Source: Cladobotryum mycophilum (Eukaryota > Ascomycota > Sordariomycetes > Hypocreales > Hypocreaceae). Taken from it: DNA of 64,000 bases. A program made the position numbers and the translations under genes. Location: positions 434,001 through 498,000 of the forward strand of contig JAVFKD010000004.1 of assembly GCA_036429605.1 (NCBI GenBank), given 5' to 3'. This document shows positions 10,432-21,295 of this stretch, one piece after another; the first letter of the stretch is position 1; the number at the start of each line of letters is the position of its first letter. Below the pieces are notes generated by a model. The model searched no databases and had not been told where the DNA came from. It worked only from the letters and a program-made list of their open reading frames with translations.

Positions 10432-13031
10432 CTAGAATAACCGGTGCAGACCTGCCATCGCCCTGGATGTTGGATTGCTATCCCTCTTGAAGAAATACAC
10501 ATACGCAAACTTGCGCATCTCATCCACATCGTGGGCTTCCACGACCTTTTCATCGTTGAACAAAACCCAAGTTGGCGAACCTTGGAGTTGCTTTCGGATA
10601 AAGGCAACATAGTGACTAATCCCCCGTCAGTGTTTATGCGAAATCGAAAGCTGGTATATTTGACTTACCCTGCGTGAATACTCGTGCCCTTGTGACAGAC
10701 AATTGACTGAAGTTGGAAGTGTGCTGGTAAAATCGCACTTCCGGCAGGCTCCTTGAGAGCAGCAGCATCTACATTGTCATCATCCATGGTACCCTGGTCG
10801 TCAGGATGGCTAAACAGCCACTCAATAGCCCGCTCAAGATTGCCCCCAGTCTCCTTGAGTGCCTTTTTGGCCTGTGAAGTAGCGAATCCCATAACTCCAA
10901 GCATGTCAACTTTCACTGGATCAGCAGTGTCTGCAACGCTACTCTGGCTTCCTAGATCAAGGGGTGCGTCAATGTCAGGGTCTTCCATATGCGCAAACAG
11001 CCACTCCATGGCGGCATTGGCGTCCGAGTTGCCTGTGGCATGTAGTGCTCGTTCACATCGATTACGTGGGAATCCCATTGCCTCAAGCTGAGATACTGCA
11101 GCCGCATCAGGAACAAAGGAGGGGGCTTGCTCTTCTGGTTCATCGGCCAGAAGTTCCTCAGAGGGTTGTTTGCCCTCGGAGAAGTAATTGTCCAACGGGA
11201 AGCTCTCTTCGGGGACAATAACCGGGACATCGACCTTGATAGGGACCCAGTTGATAACTGCCATCTTCCTAGCGTTGATAACAAGGGTATCGGGGAACGT
11301 CTTGAAGAGAGACTTCTTGCTGAAACCTTCCTTGCTACCGCATGCAGCGCAAGTAAGCTCTACCTTTTCGGCTGCTGTGAAGTTGTCTAGACATTCTTTG
11401 AGAGTAACGGGTTTGTACGTCTCGATTGTTTCGCCGGACTCTGTTGTCTGAGTTACCTTCTCCAGGGGCACATCAATGAAGATGCTGTCTTGCTCGTTCG
11501 TACTGTATTTAACTTTATGGCATCCAAGGCACTGTAATCGCTGCTCCAAAACAAATCGGAAGGATGCCGTGGGGTCTTGTAAGCCGCCAGAATGCCGAGA
11601 CCGTGTGATGAGTTTGAAGAGGTGTTGCAACAGTTCAAAGGCATCTTGCTGTCGCATGGTTGAGAACTCTTCGTGACCTCTGCCCATCAGATGCTTGAAC
11701 ATGGCCGGGGCCAGGCCTTTCTGATGGTGTAGCCCGGATTCAGTTGCGATATCAGCATCGGGCTTGGAGTATCGACCGGATAATAAGCCATCGGCCAATT
11801 TTCGCAACTGGGTCTCAATGTCATCTGCCGGGTCTTGGACTACAGGCAAATCACGGTTGAGGTTGAAGTAGCGCGCTTGGAAAGAGGGTATGTCAAACAG
11901 ACACTGAATGATGCTGGCAAGATAGCAGCTGTTGCCCAAATTTTTCAATCCCGTGAGTCCTGGCCCGAACACAGGCTTCGATTCCTTGCCATCTTCTGTG
12001 GTCATGCTAAAGTCCCATTTCAAATTTTGTTCGATTTGCATCTCGGTTAAGCTCTTTTCCGTCTTCTGGCGCTCTGCGAGTATGATGCCCCAGTGGGCTA
12101 GGTGCTGTCCCAAGGATTCGTCGATCCGCTCTTCATCGCATTTGTAACAGTAGATGTCTGCTGTTCCCTCGGGGGTGATTGATCCAAGCTTGACTGCGAC
12201 GCCGTGGCTAGCTTCCGTTGCATGAGCCAGAGCATGCGAGTTGCCATCGACACCACCCATTTGTTTCCGTCCACATCCCAGGTTTCCACATTCAAGACAA
12301 AGCCAAAGGTTTTCGTCCAAATCGCAGCCCGAGCAATGGCCCAAGCTGCCCTGTTCGATCTTACGAGATGGATGTTGTTGCAGCATAAGTATATGTTCGC
12401 AGGTGGTCAACTCCTGCTCCCATGCCTTGACCTCTTCTTTTCTTGAAAAGGTGTTCGCCTTGATAACACCATCCACAATGGAAGCTAGCTTTGGGTTTGT
12501 AATGTCCAAATCGATCTTGCATTCTAGGCACTTTGTTGTCAGGGCGGTATCGTATCGGTCCTCTTCAGTCTCGGCCGCGATAGCCAACTTGGTCATCTTG
12601 GCAGGGGGCTCATCGCGGACGATAATTTTTCGAGTTCGTTTGATGTTGAGGGCCAGAGGATGGCCGAAGAGAGCATTGTGGAGGTTGGTATGCTGCCGAT
12701 CTCCAGCGCAGCCACCGTTGAAGCACTGAAGGCAGACATTGAGACCAGCGGCGTCGTCCTATTGGTGAGGGAGCTCAGGTTAGAAAGGCCGAGATTGATG
12801 ATGGTCCGGAAGCTTCTAGCAGAGCAGGACTAGCTAGAAGTAGGTTATAATACATACAATAGAATCGAAACATTGTGTACAATCCTCTCTGTGCACGGAC
12901 TGAGCAGGAGTCGGTGGGTGAAGTCCTAATACAGCAAAATATGAGCTTCGCGAAGCTTGATGATGGCAACGAAACAGAGGCGGCGGGGTATTTGTTTACT
13001 TACCCACAGACTCGAGGTGCGGACAAGACAT
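10432..13031 (-). CDS. UBP14: Ubiquitin carboxyl-terminal hydrolase UBP14 (USP5/isopeptidase T type)
   Basis: Exons 13031-13004, 12925-12858, 12758-10669 and 10615-10432, all GT-AG; 789 residues. The enzyme disassembles free polyubiquitin chains from the free C-terminal end. An N-terminal cryptic zinc finger (CPH..CTQC..CLQC) is followed by a ZnF-UBP (CSGCDLDENLWLCLECGNLGCG with HALAHA). Then come the catalytic Cys box NLGNSCYLASIIQC near residue 310, two UBA domains near residues 610-660 and 680-720, and the His box HAGHYVAFIRK split by the last intron. The start is a 28-base first exon, MSCPHLESVG, matching the family start. Order and length agree with Ubp14/USP5. Tail to tail with MAD2. 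Confidence 0.95.
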
Positions 13032-14736
13032 GATGATGCAAATGTGAGAAGAGGCGATGCTGATGAGATGGTTTCGATGAAGTACAAGGGAGCAGTGAAA
13101 AGAGGGTTTGCAGGAAGTTCTCGTTTGATACAAGAAGAAACGTTGGTTGTCAAGCTTTGAACCAAGACGAGGAAGAACTTGACGGGTTCAAGGTCAAGGT
13201 ACAGTACAGGCAGAACTGGGCCCGTCACCACCTTAGCTAGCTGTAGCCCCTCTATGACGGAGGTGGGTTTGGGGGGGGGTGAATCGGCGAGCTCCAGGCT
13301 GGCGACATAGGCTAGAGCTTCCAGTTACAGCGACGACACAAGCCTAGAGAGCCCTGTAGAGGCTGTAGCAACAGCAGAAGCAGCAGCAATGAAGTGCGGG
13401 GGCTAGAGTCACCTACCCAAAGATTCCCATCTATTATATCCATTAGAAATCCATGTCTGCATCCATGAAGCCTCTAATCCAATGGATGGATAATGAATTC
13501 CCATGCAATATGTATGCAGCTATTGTTCAGCTGATTCATTCACTGGGATCAGCCCGAGTTAATGACCAAGGAAGTTGCCCTTTTCGGGGTTGAACCAGCG
13601 GGGTTGCATAAGCAAAGCTTCCATGTATCTCCAGTGTGTCTGGTCTCGATGAGCCAAGAGACGAAATAGCCTCTTATGGGTGATGTGAATGTGTCGAGAA
13701 AAATAGTAAATATGTTGGATGTGATTCTCAAGATGTGTTTTCATAGGTACATAGCACGAGATTATTATTTTGAACAAATTTAGAGCATATACATGCATGT
13801 AACAACAAGCTGCCCTTCAGTAGCATCTGGTAGTTGGCCTAATAGCAGTACCTAGCAGTATTGGATGATCCTTGTGAGTGCATAGGTACCCAGTATGGAT
13901 TCTATTCTATAACAGGGTTATAGGCCTATAATGCTGTCATGAAATGGCCACTGTATGGTAACCGACGTAATCTATACATGTGACGGATGAATTCAAAAAG
14001 ACTAAAGGATTCGAATCAATAGGGCCGTGGTCGGACAAGTCTCGATATCATCCATCACACTCTTATCCCCATTTCCGAATCTCCGAGGAAGAGTGTGGCT
14101 TCAATTCACATTGCCCACGTGATCTTATCAATCAGAATTCCTCTGCGGTCTTTTCTTGAACCAAGCAAAAAAATCAGATAGATGACTCAGCAAGCCCCCA
14201 GCTCCGAATTACCGAGCTCGAAAGACGTAATGGCCGACAGTTCAAGCCCTCTGATTCGCCAGATCGGTGCACTATCAAGTAAAATGCATTTGCCCGTGTC
14301 CGAAATCGCCATCCCACTGTAAATCGTTCGCCCACTCCACTGTAATTACAGCACCTTCCACTCTCCATCTTTTTTTCTCCCCTTCGCTTGCTGCATAAGC
14401 AAAGCACTCAAGCACGCACTTGCAGCAGCTCCTCACCTCGGCCATCACTTCTCGTATTTCCAAACTCTCCAACTTCCAACCCAACCCACCAACGACGACT
14501 GCGATATCCCCTCCCCCCGCAAATCGCCATTGTTTATCAAACCAATCTCTGATTAATCTATTCAGAGCAATCCTGCGACCCATTTTCTCGATCCCCCCTT
14601 GGAACCCGAAACTCTAACAATACAACCAAAATAAAACCCGCCACCTTCTCAACCACAACTTTTCTCTCGCCACCTATATATATATATATCACCGTCCATA
14701 ATACCCTCAATTCCTATTCCCAACACATCTTCAAAC
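13032..14736. promoter_or_regulatory. Divergent promoter region, UBP14 / ISU1
   Basis: No gene is seen in these 1.7 kb. There is a G9 run at 13271-13279, a CACGTG at 14116-14121, and a C/T-rich leader from about 14300 onward. A (TA)n stretch at 14675-14689 lies about 47 bases before the ISU1 start. Confidence 0.4.
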
Positions 14737-15379
14737 ATGTTCTCCAGAGGTCTTAGAGTCGTCTCCAGGCGGGCGCTGGTCGCTCCCCTCGTCAGACCAT
14801 CCATCGCCATGCCCGCTCGCCAACTCGCCCCCTCGCATCCGTCGACGCCAAGCGCTCCTACCACGAGAAAGTCCTTGACCACTACTCTCGCCCCCGAAAC
14901 GTCGGATCCATGAACAAGGGCGACGCTGACGTCGGCACCGGTCTCGTTGGCGCTCCCGCTTGTGGTGATGTCATGAAGCTTCAGATCCGAGTCGACCCCG
15001 AGACCCAGCGGATATCCGAAGTCAAGTTCAAGACTTTTGGTTGCGGTTCTGCCATTGCCTCTAGCAGCTATCTCACCGAGCTCGTCCGAGGTATGAGCTT
15101 AGATGATGCTGGCAAGGTCAAGAATACCGAAATTGCCAAGGAGTTGTGTCTGCCACCAGTTAAGCGTATGTACACCTCAAAATCCTTCTCAAGCATCCGT
15201 GGATACAACCAATGCTAACAAAATTCGATAATACAGTGCACTGCTCCATGCTCGCGGAAGATGCCATCAAGTCCGCTATTTCCGACTACTACACCAAGAA
15301 CCCAGCAAGGAAACCCACCAACCTGAGCGGCACCGAGATGAAATTACCCAGCTCAGCGCCCGAGGCCGCTCACGCTTAG
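14737..15379 (+). CDS. ISU1: ISU1, iron-sulfur cluster assembly scaffold (one base missing)
   Basis: Exons 14737-15165 and 15237-15379. This is the mitochondrial matrix scaffold on which cysteine desulfurase and frataxin build [2Fe-2S] clusters. The three cluster cysteines are visible in GAPACGDVMK, FGCGSAIASSSYLTE and LHCSML, and the LPPVK motif bound by the Hsp70 partner is split from the third Cys by the intron. The first ~30 residues are Arg/Ser/Ala-rich without acidic residues, as in a mitochondrial presequence. That leader and the conserved body (SVDAKRSYHEKVLDHYSRPR) are in different frames. One added C in the C5 run at 14828-14832 joins them into a 190-residue protein and makes the exon sum 573. 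No intron offers an alternative. Confidence 0.9.
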
Positions 15380-15990
15380 AATGCGCAAACAACTACCGGG
15401 GGATGAGAAGTGGAGGCGAGGCATGCTGGATCAGGTCAAATATTTTATTTCCCATCAAAGTATATGACTTTTCTCCCCAAACGAGGGGGACCATCAACGT
15501 GTTATAATTTTGCCTGGGCACACTGAAAAAAGAACAAGGCAGATTGGACACTGGACGTCGACTTGCATGTTTATTTACGGTTTTTTTTTCTTTTTTCTTT
15601 TTCTTTCCGAATATTTTTTGGGGAACTTTTTATCTCGTGTTCGAGGATGAGGTGCGATCGATTGATGGGCATGGAAAAAAAAATCAACGATGACTTCTGG
15701 GATGTCATATCCTGGAGAGAGGCAATGACCAGATGGAATATGTAAAAGTAGAAGCATTCATACCGCTACAAGGCATTTTATTGTCCATGGTATCATTCAA
15801 CACTAGCAGTTTTCCTTTTATGGACAATCTCTACTGTACTAAATCCCAAATACGAACACTCGATTGTTTCGGTGATGCTTGTAGATGGTTTCATGCTCAT
15901 TAATGCATACCAACTCAGCAAAACAGCAAGATTCACCATCCTCGTAATGTACAATTCCAAGACATCAATTACCCGTGAAAGCACTCGACA
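15380..15990. other. Convergent 3' flanks of ISU1 and carotenoid oxygenase
   Basis: The 611 bases between two stop codons contain T-rich and A-rich blocks near 15580-15600 and 15675-15682, consistent with 3' untranslated sequence. No gene is seen. Confidence 0.4.
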
Positions 15991-17778
15991 TCACAGACGC
16001 CCCCCAGCCTGAAAACTGCCATGCAACCCAATGGCAATCGCAAACCCCGCCTCCGCCCTGCCCACCTCCTCCATCGTCTCCGCATCCAAGCACAGGAGAT
16101 ACGACCTCTGCGCCGTGCCGTCCAGCACCAAGGAGAGGATCACGCCATCATCCTCGCCCGTCGCACCGGGACGTGGCACGAATATCGCCTCGCCGGGGGA
16201 GTGCGCATGGGGACCGCTCCAGATCAGCGCCTCCCGGGTGTGCAGGTCCGTCTTGACGATGGAGTCCATGAAGGTGCTGAGGCCGCGCGTGCAGACGCTG
16301 TAGACGTATCGGTAGGGCTTGCCGTTCAGTTTTGGGTGGATGTTTGGCAAGTCGCCAGAGTGAGGGCTGGGAATGGAGAGGACCTCTTCGGCGACGGCAG
16401 TCTTGGCGTCCTCGGGTGTTTGCCCGGAGGGGTCAAATCCGAATCGATATCGCACCAGGTAACTCTGCGTTGTTTTGTACCACTCCTTGTCAATCATGGT
16501 CTTTCTCATCGCATCGTTGCGGTCCAGCAAAACGTCGAAATACATGGTGTGCATGATATCCGTGTTGCTGTATTGGGCGAGGTCCATGCAAAGTTCGACT
16601 CGTTTTTTGCCTTCCTCATCCTCGACCAGCTTATCAAAAGCATTGACAGAGTGGAAGAAGAATTTGGCCGGGGTGGAAAATTCGGCAACAATGCCTTTGC
16701 CGTGTTTCCTATCTACGACTACCCATCGACACGACTGGGACTCATCAAAAGGTTTGATAGCATCGATAAAGTTCTTTTGCCAAACAACCTTGAGGCCGGC
16801 CCAGCCAAAGTGGGCAGATGGCAGGCACAGTATGACATAGTTTTCCGTTAAGAAGAAGCTGTGAATATATGCCGGGCGATACTTGGGCCCAGAGATGGCC
16901 GCAAGAATATCAGTGTCGCCTGTGGCAGCCTTGACGCGGAAGATTCGATATACTGGATCCCGGCCGCCGAGTTCTAGGTTGAAGTTGAACAAATCCCCAG
17001 TTTCAGGGTCACGCCGAGCATGTGCACAGGAAATCGGGCCTTTGAGGTCCGGATGAAGATAGCTCTGAACCACGCTCCCAATGGGCTCGAGAGTTTTGGG
17101 ATCGAGCATCTGAAGAAACGCGCTGTCTGTGACGGCAATCAAATTGCCCGCGCCAGCACGATGGCCACCAGCGCCGACAAGCTCTGATTCGCCGCCAAAG
17201 CCAGGCATATCAGGAATGACGGCGACGTTGTTATTTGACCTCGCTGGTTCGAAGACGCTCATGACCTTGGCAAATACACCAATGCAGGGATCAGCTCTTT
17301 GGCCAAAGGAAGTGCTCGTAAGCCATCCATGCTTCTTGATATCTTCGACGACGCCATCTGACTGGCGTCGAGAGGAATAAACAACGCGTGTGGGTTTATC
17401 CGCCTCATCTGACGCAATGATATCGAATCTATGTGTGTGAGCCGTGCCGTCGAACCAGTGCGTAATGTGATGGGTCCCTCTCGAAGTGCCCTCCACAGTA
17501 CTTTCACCGGGTCCGGTTCTATACAACGCACCAGCCGCCCAAGCTGGGATGTTGCCTTTGACGACTAGTTCTATCGGACCGCGGTGCTCCTCTAGTTTCT
17601 CAAACTGTAAGGCTGTCAGCGGTGGCCAGTATCGATGGCAATGATTGAGAGGACTTGCCTGTGCTTCGTTAGGCCATGTCTTCCACAACTCGTTGGTCCA
17701 ATTATCCAGCTTCTGTTTCACATCTTCTTCTAGATGCTCAGCAGTACGGCGGATGGTACTAGATGTGTTTGCGTCCAT
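15991..17778 (-). CDS. Carotenoid cleavage oxygenase (RPE65/CCO family)
   Basis: The enzyme is a non-haem Fe(II) dioxygenase that splits carotenoid or stilbene-like double bonds. The four iron-binding histidines appear as SCAHARRD, LPSAHFGW, FFFHSVNA and the C-terminal LHGSF. LYRTGPG near residue 80 and FDGTAHTHRF are family motifs. The frame is open throughout (595 residues), but 17658-17605 looks like a GC-AG intron of 54 bases. It has a GCAAGT donor, a CTGAC branch site and an ACAG acceptor. Removing it leaves 577 residues and joins NEAQ directly to FEKLEEHRGP, as expected for the family. No signal peptide is seen. Start 17778 is the first ATG of the frame. The substrate cannot be told. 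Confidence 0.88.
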   Translation of the reverse strand: MDANTSSTIRRTAEHLEEDVKQKLDNWTNELWKTWPNEAQASPLNHCHRYWPPLTALQFEKLEEHRGPIELVVKGNIPAWAAGALYRTGPGESTVEGTSRGTHHITHWFDGTAHTHRFDIIASDEADKPTRVVYSSRRQSDGVVEDIKKHGWLTSTSFGQRADPCIGVFAKVMSVFEPARSNNNVAVIPDMPGFGGESELVGAGGHRAGAGNLIAVTDSAFLQMLDPKTLEPIGSVVQSYLHPDLKGPISCAHARRDPETGDLFNFNLELGGRDPVYRIFRVKAATGDTDILAAISGPKYRPAYIHSFFLTENYVILCLPSAHFGWAGLKVVWQKNFIDAIKPFDESQSCRWVVVDRKHGKGIVAEFSTPAKFFFHSVNAFDKLVEDEEGKKRVELCMDLAQYSNTDIMHTMYFDVLLDRNDAMRKTMIDKEWYKTTQSYLVRYRFGFDPSGQTPEDAKTAVAEEVLSIPSPHSGDLPNIHPKLNGKPYRYVYSVCTRGLSTFMDSIVKTDLHTREALIWSGPHAHSPGEAIFVPRPGATGEDDGVILSLVLDGTAQRSYLLCLDAETMEEVGRAEAGFAIAIGLHGSFQAGGRL

Positions 17779-18961
17779 GGATAAGTAGGGTTGAGAATAT
17801 CGTTGGAAAGATTAGGTGAGATCCCAAGAGAGTAACGTTTGACGTTACTGACGAACCAGGTATAGAGTGAGACTATCGGTGTTAATTTTGGTTGTGAAAA
17901 TCGTCTTGAGCTATTGTTAATCAAAAAGCCAACACGCTCTCATCGCTTTGCGAGCAGAAGAGGAACAACTGCAGTTATAACCCAAAGTTTGCGGTGCCTT
18001 TATTCATTAAATCAGGCCAGGACGGATGCTCGAAAAACTTATGAGTTGATTACAATCTAGAGCCGCAATATTAGCCGAGACGAAGGCGAAATGTCAGAGG
18101 AGCAATATTGGAGGATCGGAACAGGCAAACAAGTGGAAGGACAAGGTGATGGGCTCGGGTGGCTTCGATATGATTGATAGCCGCCCAGCCTCATGTGGAT
18201 TAAGCGAATGCGAGATGGAGGCTAACTCACATGCACGGTTGCCATTGAAGGGAGTTGGTGCAACCTCAAAGGCGGGAGAGACATTGATATGTCGCCTCCA
18301 CGTATGGGACAAGGCAAGGATAAACGCACGTGTCATCAAGAAGAAGAAAAGCTCTAACGACGCTCTCTTCTTGTTGGTCCGAACGCGCCGGGTCGTCAAC
18401 AGTGGGTGTCAATATTTGGCGTTGGCACTGGCTGGTTGGTTGGCGCTCGTCGCTCAACCGCTATGCAGCCGTTTCTACATTGATTAAACCGACCCGTACT
18501 CGTCTAATATTAACAAAACGAGGCAAATGAGGTCGACAAAGGAAGGTTGCAAGTGGATGACAAGATGCCAGGGCTGAGGTGATATAAGACAACGGCATCA
18601 TTCATTCGACCAGGAGAGCAAGCCACATCCGGTTTCCGCTGCATTGCGGATACTGTGATGTTAGTTGCAGCGGTCGAGTACATGCAGGAGTAGTAGAGAG
18701 CCATCGTAGAGCGTAATGCTAGCAGAAAGGGTGGGTGTGCATCCACAGCATCTTCTCTTCTTTTGCCTGGAGGAGGTTGTCGCTTAAGATTACCTCTTTT
18801 GAACACGGCCGGGCCGGCATCCCAGACCATTTCGACCCGCAATCCATCCAAGTGAGACAAACATGGAGCCAGGCACCCTGGGTAGGTTGGTAGGATCCGT
18901 CGTGTGTGCGGAGAACTTGAAGACAAATTGTTGTGGTTTTATGGTCCTCATCAAATCAATA
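17779..18961. promoter_or_regulatory. Upstream region of the carotenoid oxygenase
   Basis: No convincing coding region lies between the oxygenase start and the tRNA. Open frames here are short and lack family features. Confidence 0.35.
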
Positions 18962-19041
18962 GGCCGTGTGGCTCAATGGCAGAGCGTCTGACTACGATTA
19001 AGTATATCAGGAGGTTGCAGGTTCGACCCCTGTCTCGGTCA
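18962..19041 (+). tRNA. tRNA-Arg (ACG) with an 8-base intron
   Basis: The cloverleaf folds as follows. The acceptor stem is 18962-18968 with 19034-19040, with one T-T mismatch and one G-T wobble. The D stem is GCTC/GAGC with a GG-containing loop. The anticodon stem is TCTGA with TCAGG, and the anticodon ACG is at 18994-18996. The T arm is GCAGG-TTCGACC-CCTGT, and the discriminator A is at 19041. The bases TTAAGTAT at 18998-19005 form an intron at the canonical position after base 37. The A-box and the B-box GGTTCGACCCC are intact. The GTCTGACTACG core fits eukaryotic tRNA-Arg(ACG), in which A34 is edited to inosine. Confidence 0.88.
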
Positions 19042-19286
19042 TCCAATTTCTCTTTTTGCTCCTCGCTCAAGCATCAGATCCTTTTTGTTTGGCATCTCAA
19101 TCACTGAGAACCGCAGCTGATCCTTTTCGACAGGATAATTCAAAACATGGTTTGCGTCGTAGCAGTCCTCGTTGGCACAGGTCTGCTCGTCCACTAGCTT
19201 TGACTTGTGACTATTGGCGTCCGGCTCTCAGCAGTTTAGATAACAATATTCATTGATCCTAAGATGGAAGATTTCGAATTGACTTT

Positions 19287-20099
19287 TCAGCCCGTTGATG
19301 GAAAGACTTTAGGATCCGCTAGAAATTCGTCAATATTCCTCTTTCTAGCCTCGGTCAAGTCACCAAGCTCTACGCTGCTCGACTCTTGAGATGCACGGGC
19401 ACTTGACAGCACGCCCACACGGCCGGCAACCCGTGCCAGGAGAAAACGCATCTTCTCAAGCTCCTTTTCAACGGGCCCATCACGAGTTGCCAGATTTTCC
19501 TGAACACCCACCCCGCCATCAGTGGTGCGAAGAGGTTCGATCGTGGACTGAAGACGCCGCAGTCTCTCCACTCGGAGCCTCAAGGCCTTGCGCTGCTCAT
19601 TGAGATCGGCCAGTTGCTGCACTGCTTCCTTGTACCGATTGGCTTCCATGGGGTACGCATTGATGTCTTTTTCAGAAGACCACGTCTCGGGGAGAGCCTC
19701 AATTGCTTCATCATGAGCTGCGAGGTAATTAGTCAACACTTCAGCAAGAGCAAGGACGTAAGAGAATGAATGGCCTACTCAAGTCAAGCTCTCTTCCAAT
19801 GCCCCCTCAGCATCATCGGTTCCGCCTACTTTGCGCTCAACGTCTCTCGAATAGGCATTGCTTATTTGCTCGGCCACATTACGACTTGCCTGTGGCGCAT
19901 AGACGCGACGACAGTGCTGCTGGATAGTGTGGTTCAGACTAGCGAGAGCTTCGTCAACGAGGCGTTCCGGAATGGGTTGATCTGACGCGTCGTTGGATAT
20001 GCGCCAGGCACGGGACGGAGCGACAGGCTGGGAGAGGAGATTTGTTTGAGTTGTTATAAAGGCTTGTTTGAGGGCAGGGATTGTAGGAGCAGTCGCCAT
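19287..20099 (-). CDS. fta4: FTA4-like kinetochore (Sim4 complex / CENP-U) subunit (one base missing)
   Basis: Exons 20099-19779 and 19717-19287. The N-terminal half contains PALKQAFITTQTNLLSQP, LNHTIQQHCRRVYAPQASR and VAEQIS. The C-terminal half contains HDEAIEALPETW, LRLRVERLRRLQ, VQENLATRDGPVE and FLLARVAGRVG. This pattern is that of the fungal Fta4 / CENP-50 family, an inner-kinetochore protein. As written, exon 1 meets an in-frame TGA before the only good donor (GTAGGC). One extra base in the C5 run at 19802-19806 changes the end of exon 1 to RELDL plus a phase-1 donor that fits the acceptor at 19718 (behind an ACTAAT branch site). The total then becomes 753 bases, 250 residues. The family assignment is from remembered motifs, so moderate. 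Confidence 0.7.
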
Positions 20100-21295
20100 T
20101 GTTAGAACTGTATGTCGCGTGGATGAAGCAGAATGCGATGAGTCGAGATGTATTTGATGGATGGATGGCAGGAGGTGATGATGAGGGGCAGCTTGATCAA
20201 TCCAGGTCCCCCTCCATCCCGTCTTCGTGGGCGGCCCAGGGGTAGTTCATTGAGGGGCAGCAGTGGAACCTGGAAGGAATAGCGCTGAAGTTATAGGGCC
20301 ATTTCAGGGCCAGGTACCCCGTAGATGCACCAAACACCACCATCACTCCACTAATAAGACCGCCCGCCCGGGCGCTGGAATAAACCTCCAGGGCTCCAGG
20401 GCTCTATAGTCAGGAGCCCGTCCAAGACGCAATCGGACGCATTGGGACCTTCAACCTTCCAACCTAGAGGATAGAACTCATGGATCTTAGATCCGAAAGA
20501 ATTGAGATCAAAATCTTTGATTCTAAATTCCACATCACCAAAGAGTCTACAGCCAATCAAGCCCTGATCCCTGCTGTATCTAAGCATTCAGGTACCACGC
20601 CATGGCTGACGACGACTTACACCTCATGAGACTTGCTCCGGGCCTTTTGCTGACCCGACTATCAAGCCAATATCAACCACGGTCTCGATCTACAGCCTCA
20701 ATCCTTCATATTGACAATGCCTTCTAGGGTGATTTATCCTATCTTAAACCCAGATCGACAAGGCAATCTCGTATGTCGCCTCTGTTCGCATCGAGATCAC
20801 CAACCTAGCCTCGATATCCCAACATACGTGTCGTTTCTTAGCATGTGGCTCTTGAGCCAAGCAAGTATCAGACCGGAGGAATTCATCTCACTTGCTGACC
20901 TACTTCTCAAATAGTCTAGATACTTTATTCATGCTCTACAAATCATTGTTGGTGAGGCTTCGTGCAGCTAGCGATGATGGGTTGCTCATGAGACGTCAAC
21001 AGAGAGCAACGAGGCTCTTCCTCATCTAGGCGGACTTTTACCATCTAAACATAGCTGCCATTTAACTTCTGTCGTTAAAGATAACACAGTCAATGTGATA
21101 CTGGCAATACTGGCTCCGTCAGTACCTTTATGTATATCATCAGCCCTCCTTGATACTCAGGGGGGTCAAGTCAACTTATATATATATATATCTATATATA
21201 TATTCTCTTCACCTCAACAGCCTCTCTTCACTAATAATCGAGACACATCCTACAACTACACTGTTTGTCGGCCTACAAGCCTACAATCGTCAACA
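20100..21295. promoter_or_regulatory. Divergent promoter region, FTA4 / DUF2306 protein
   Basis: No supported gene. A (TA)n-rich tract occupies about 21176-21203 in the presumed leader of the DUF2306 gene. An open frame near 20717-20914 has no family resemblance. Confidence 0.35.
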
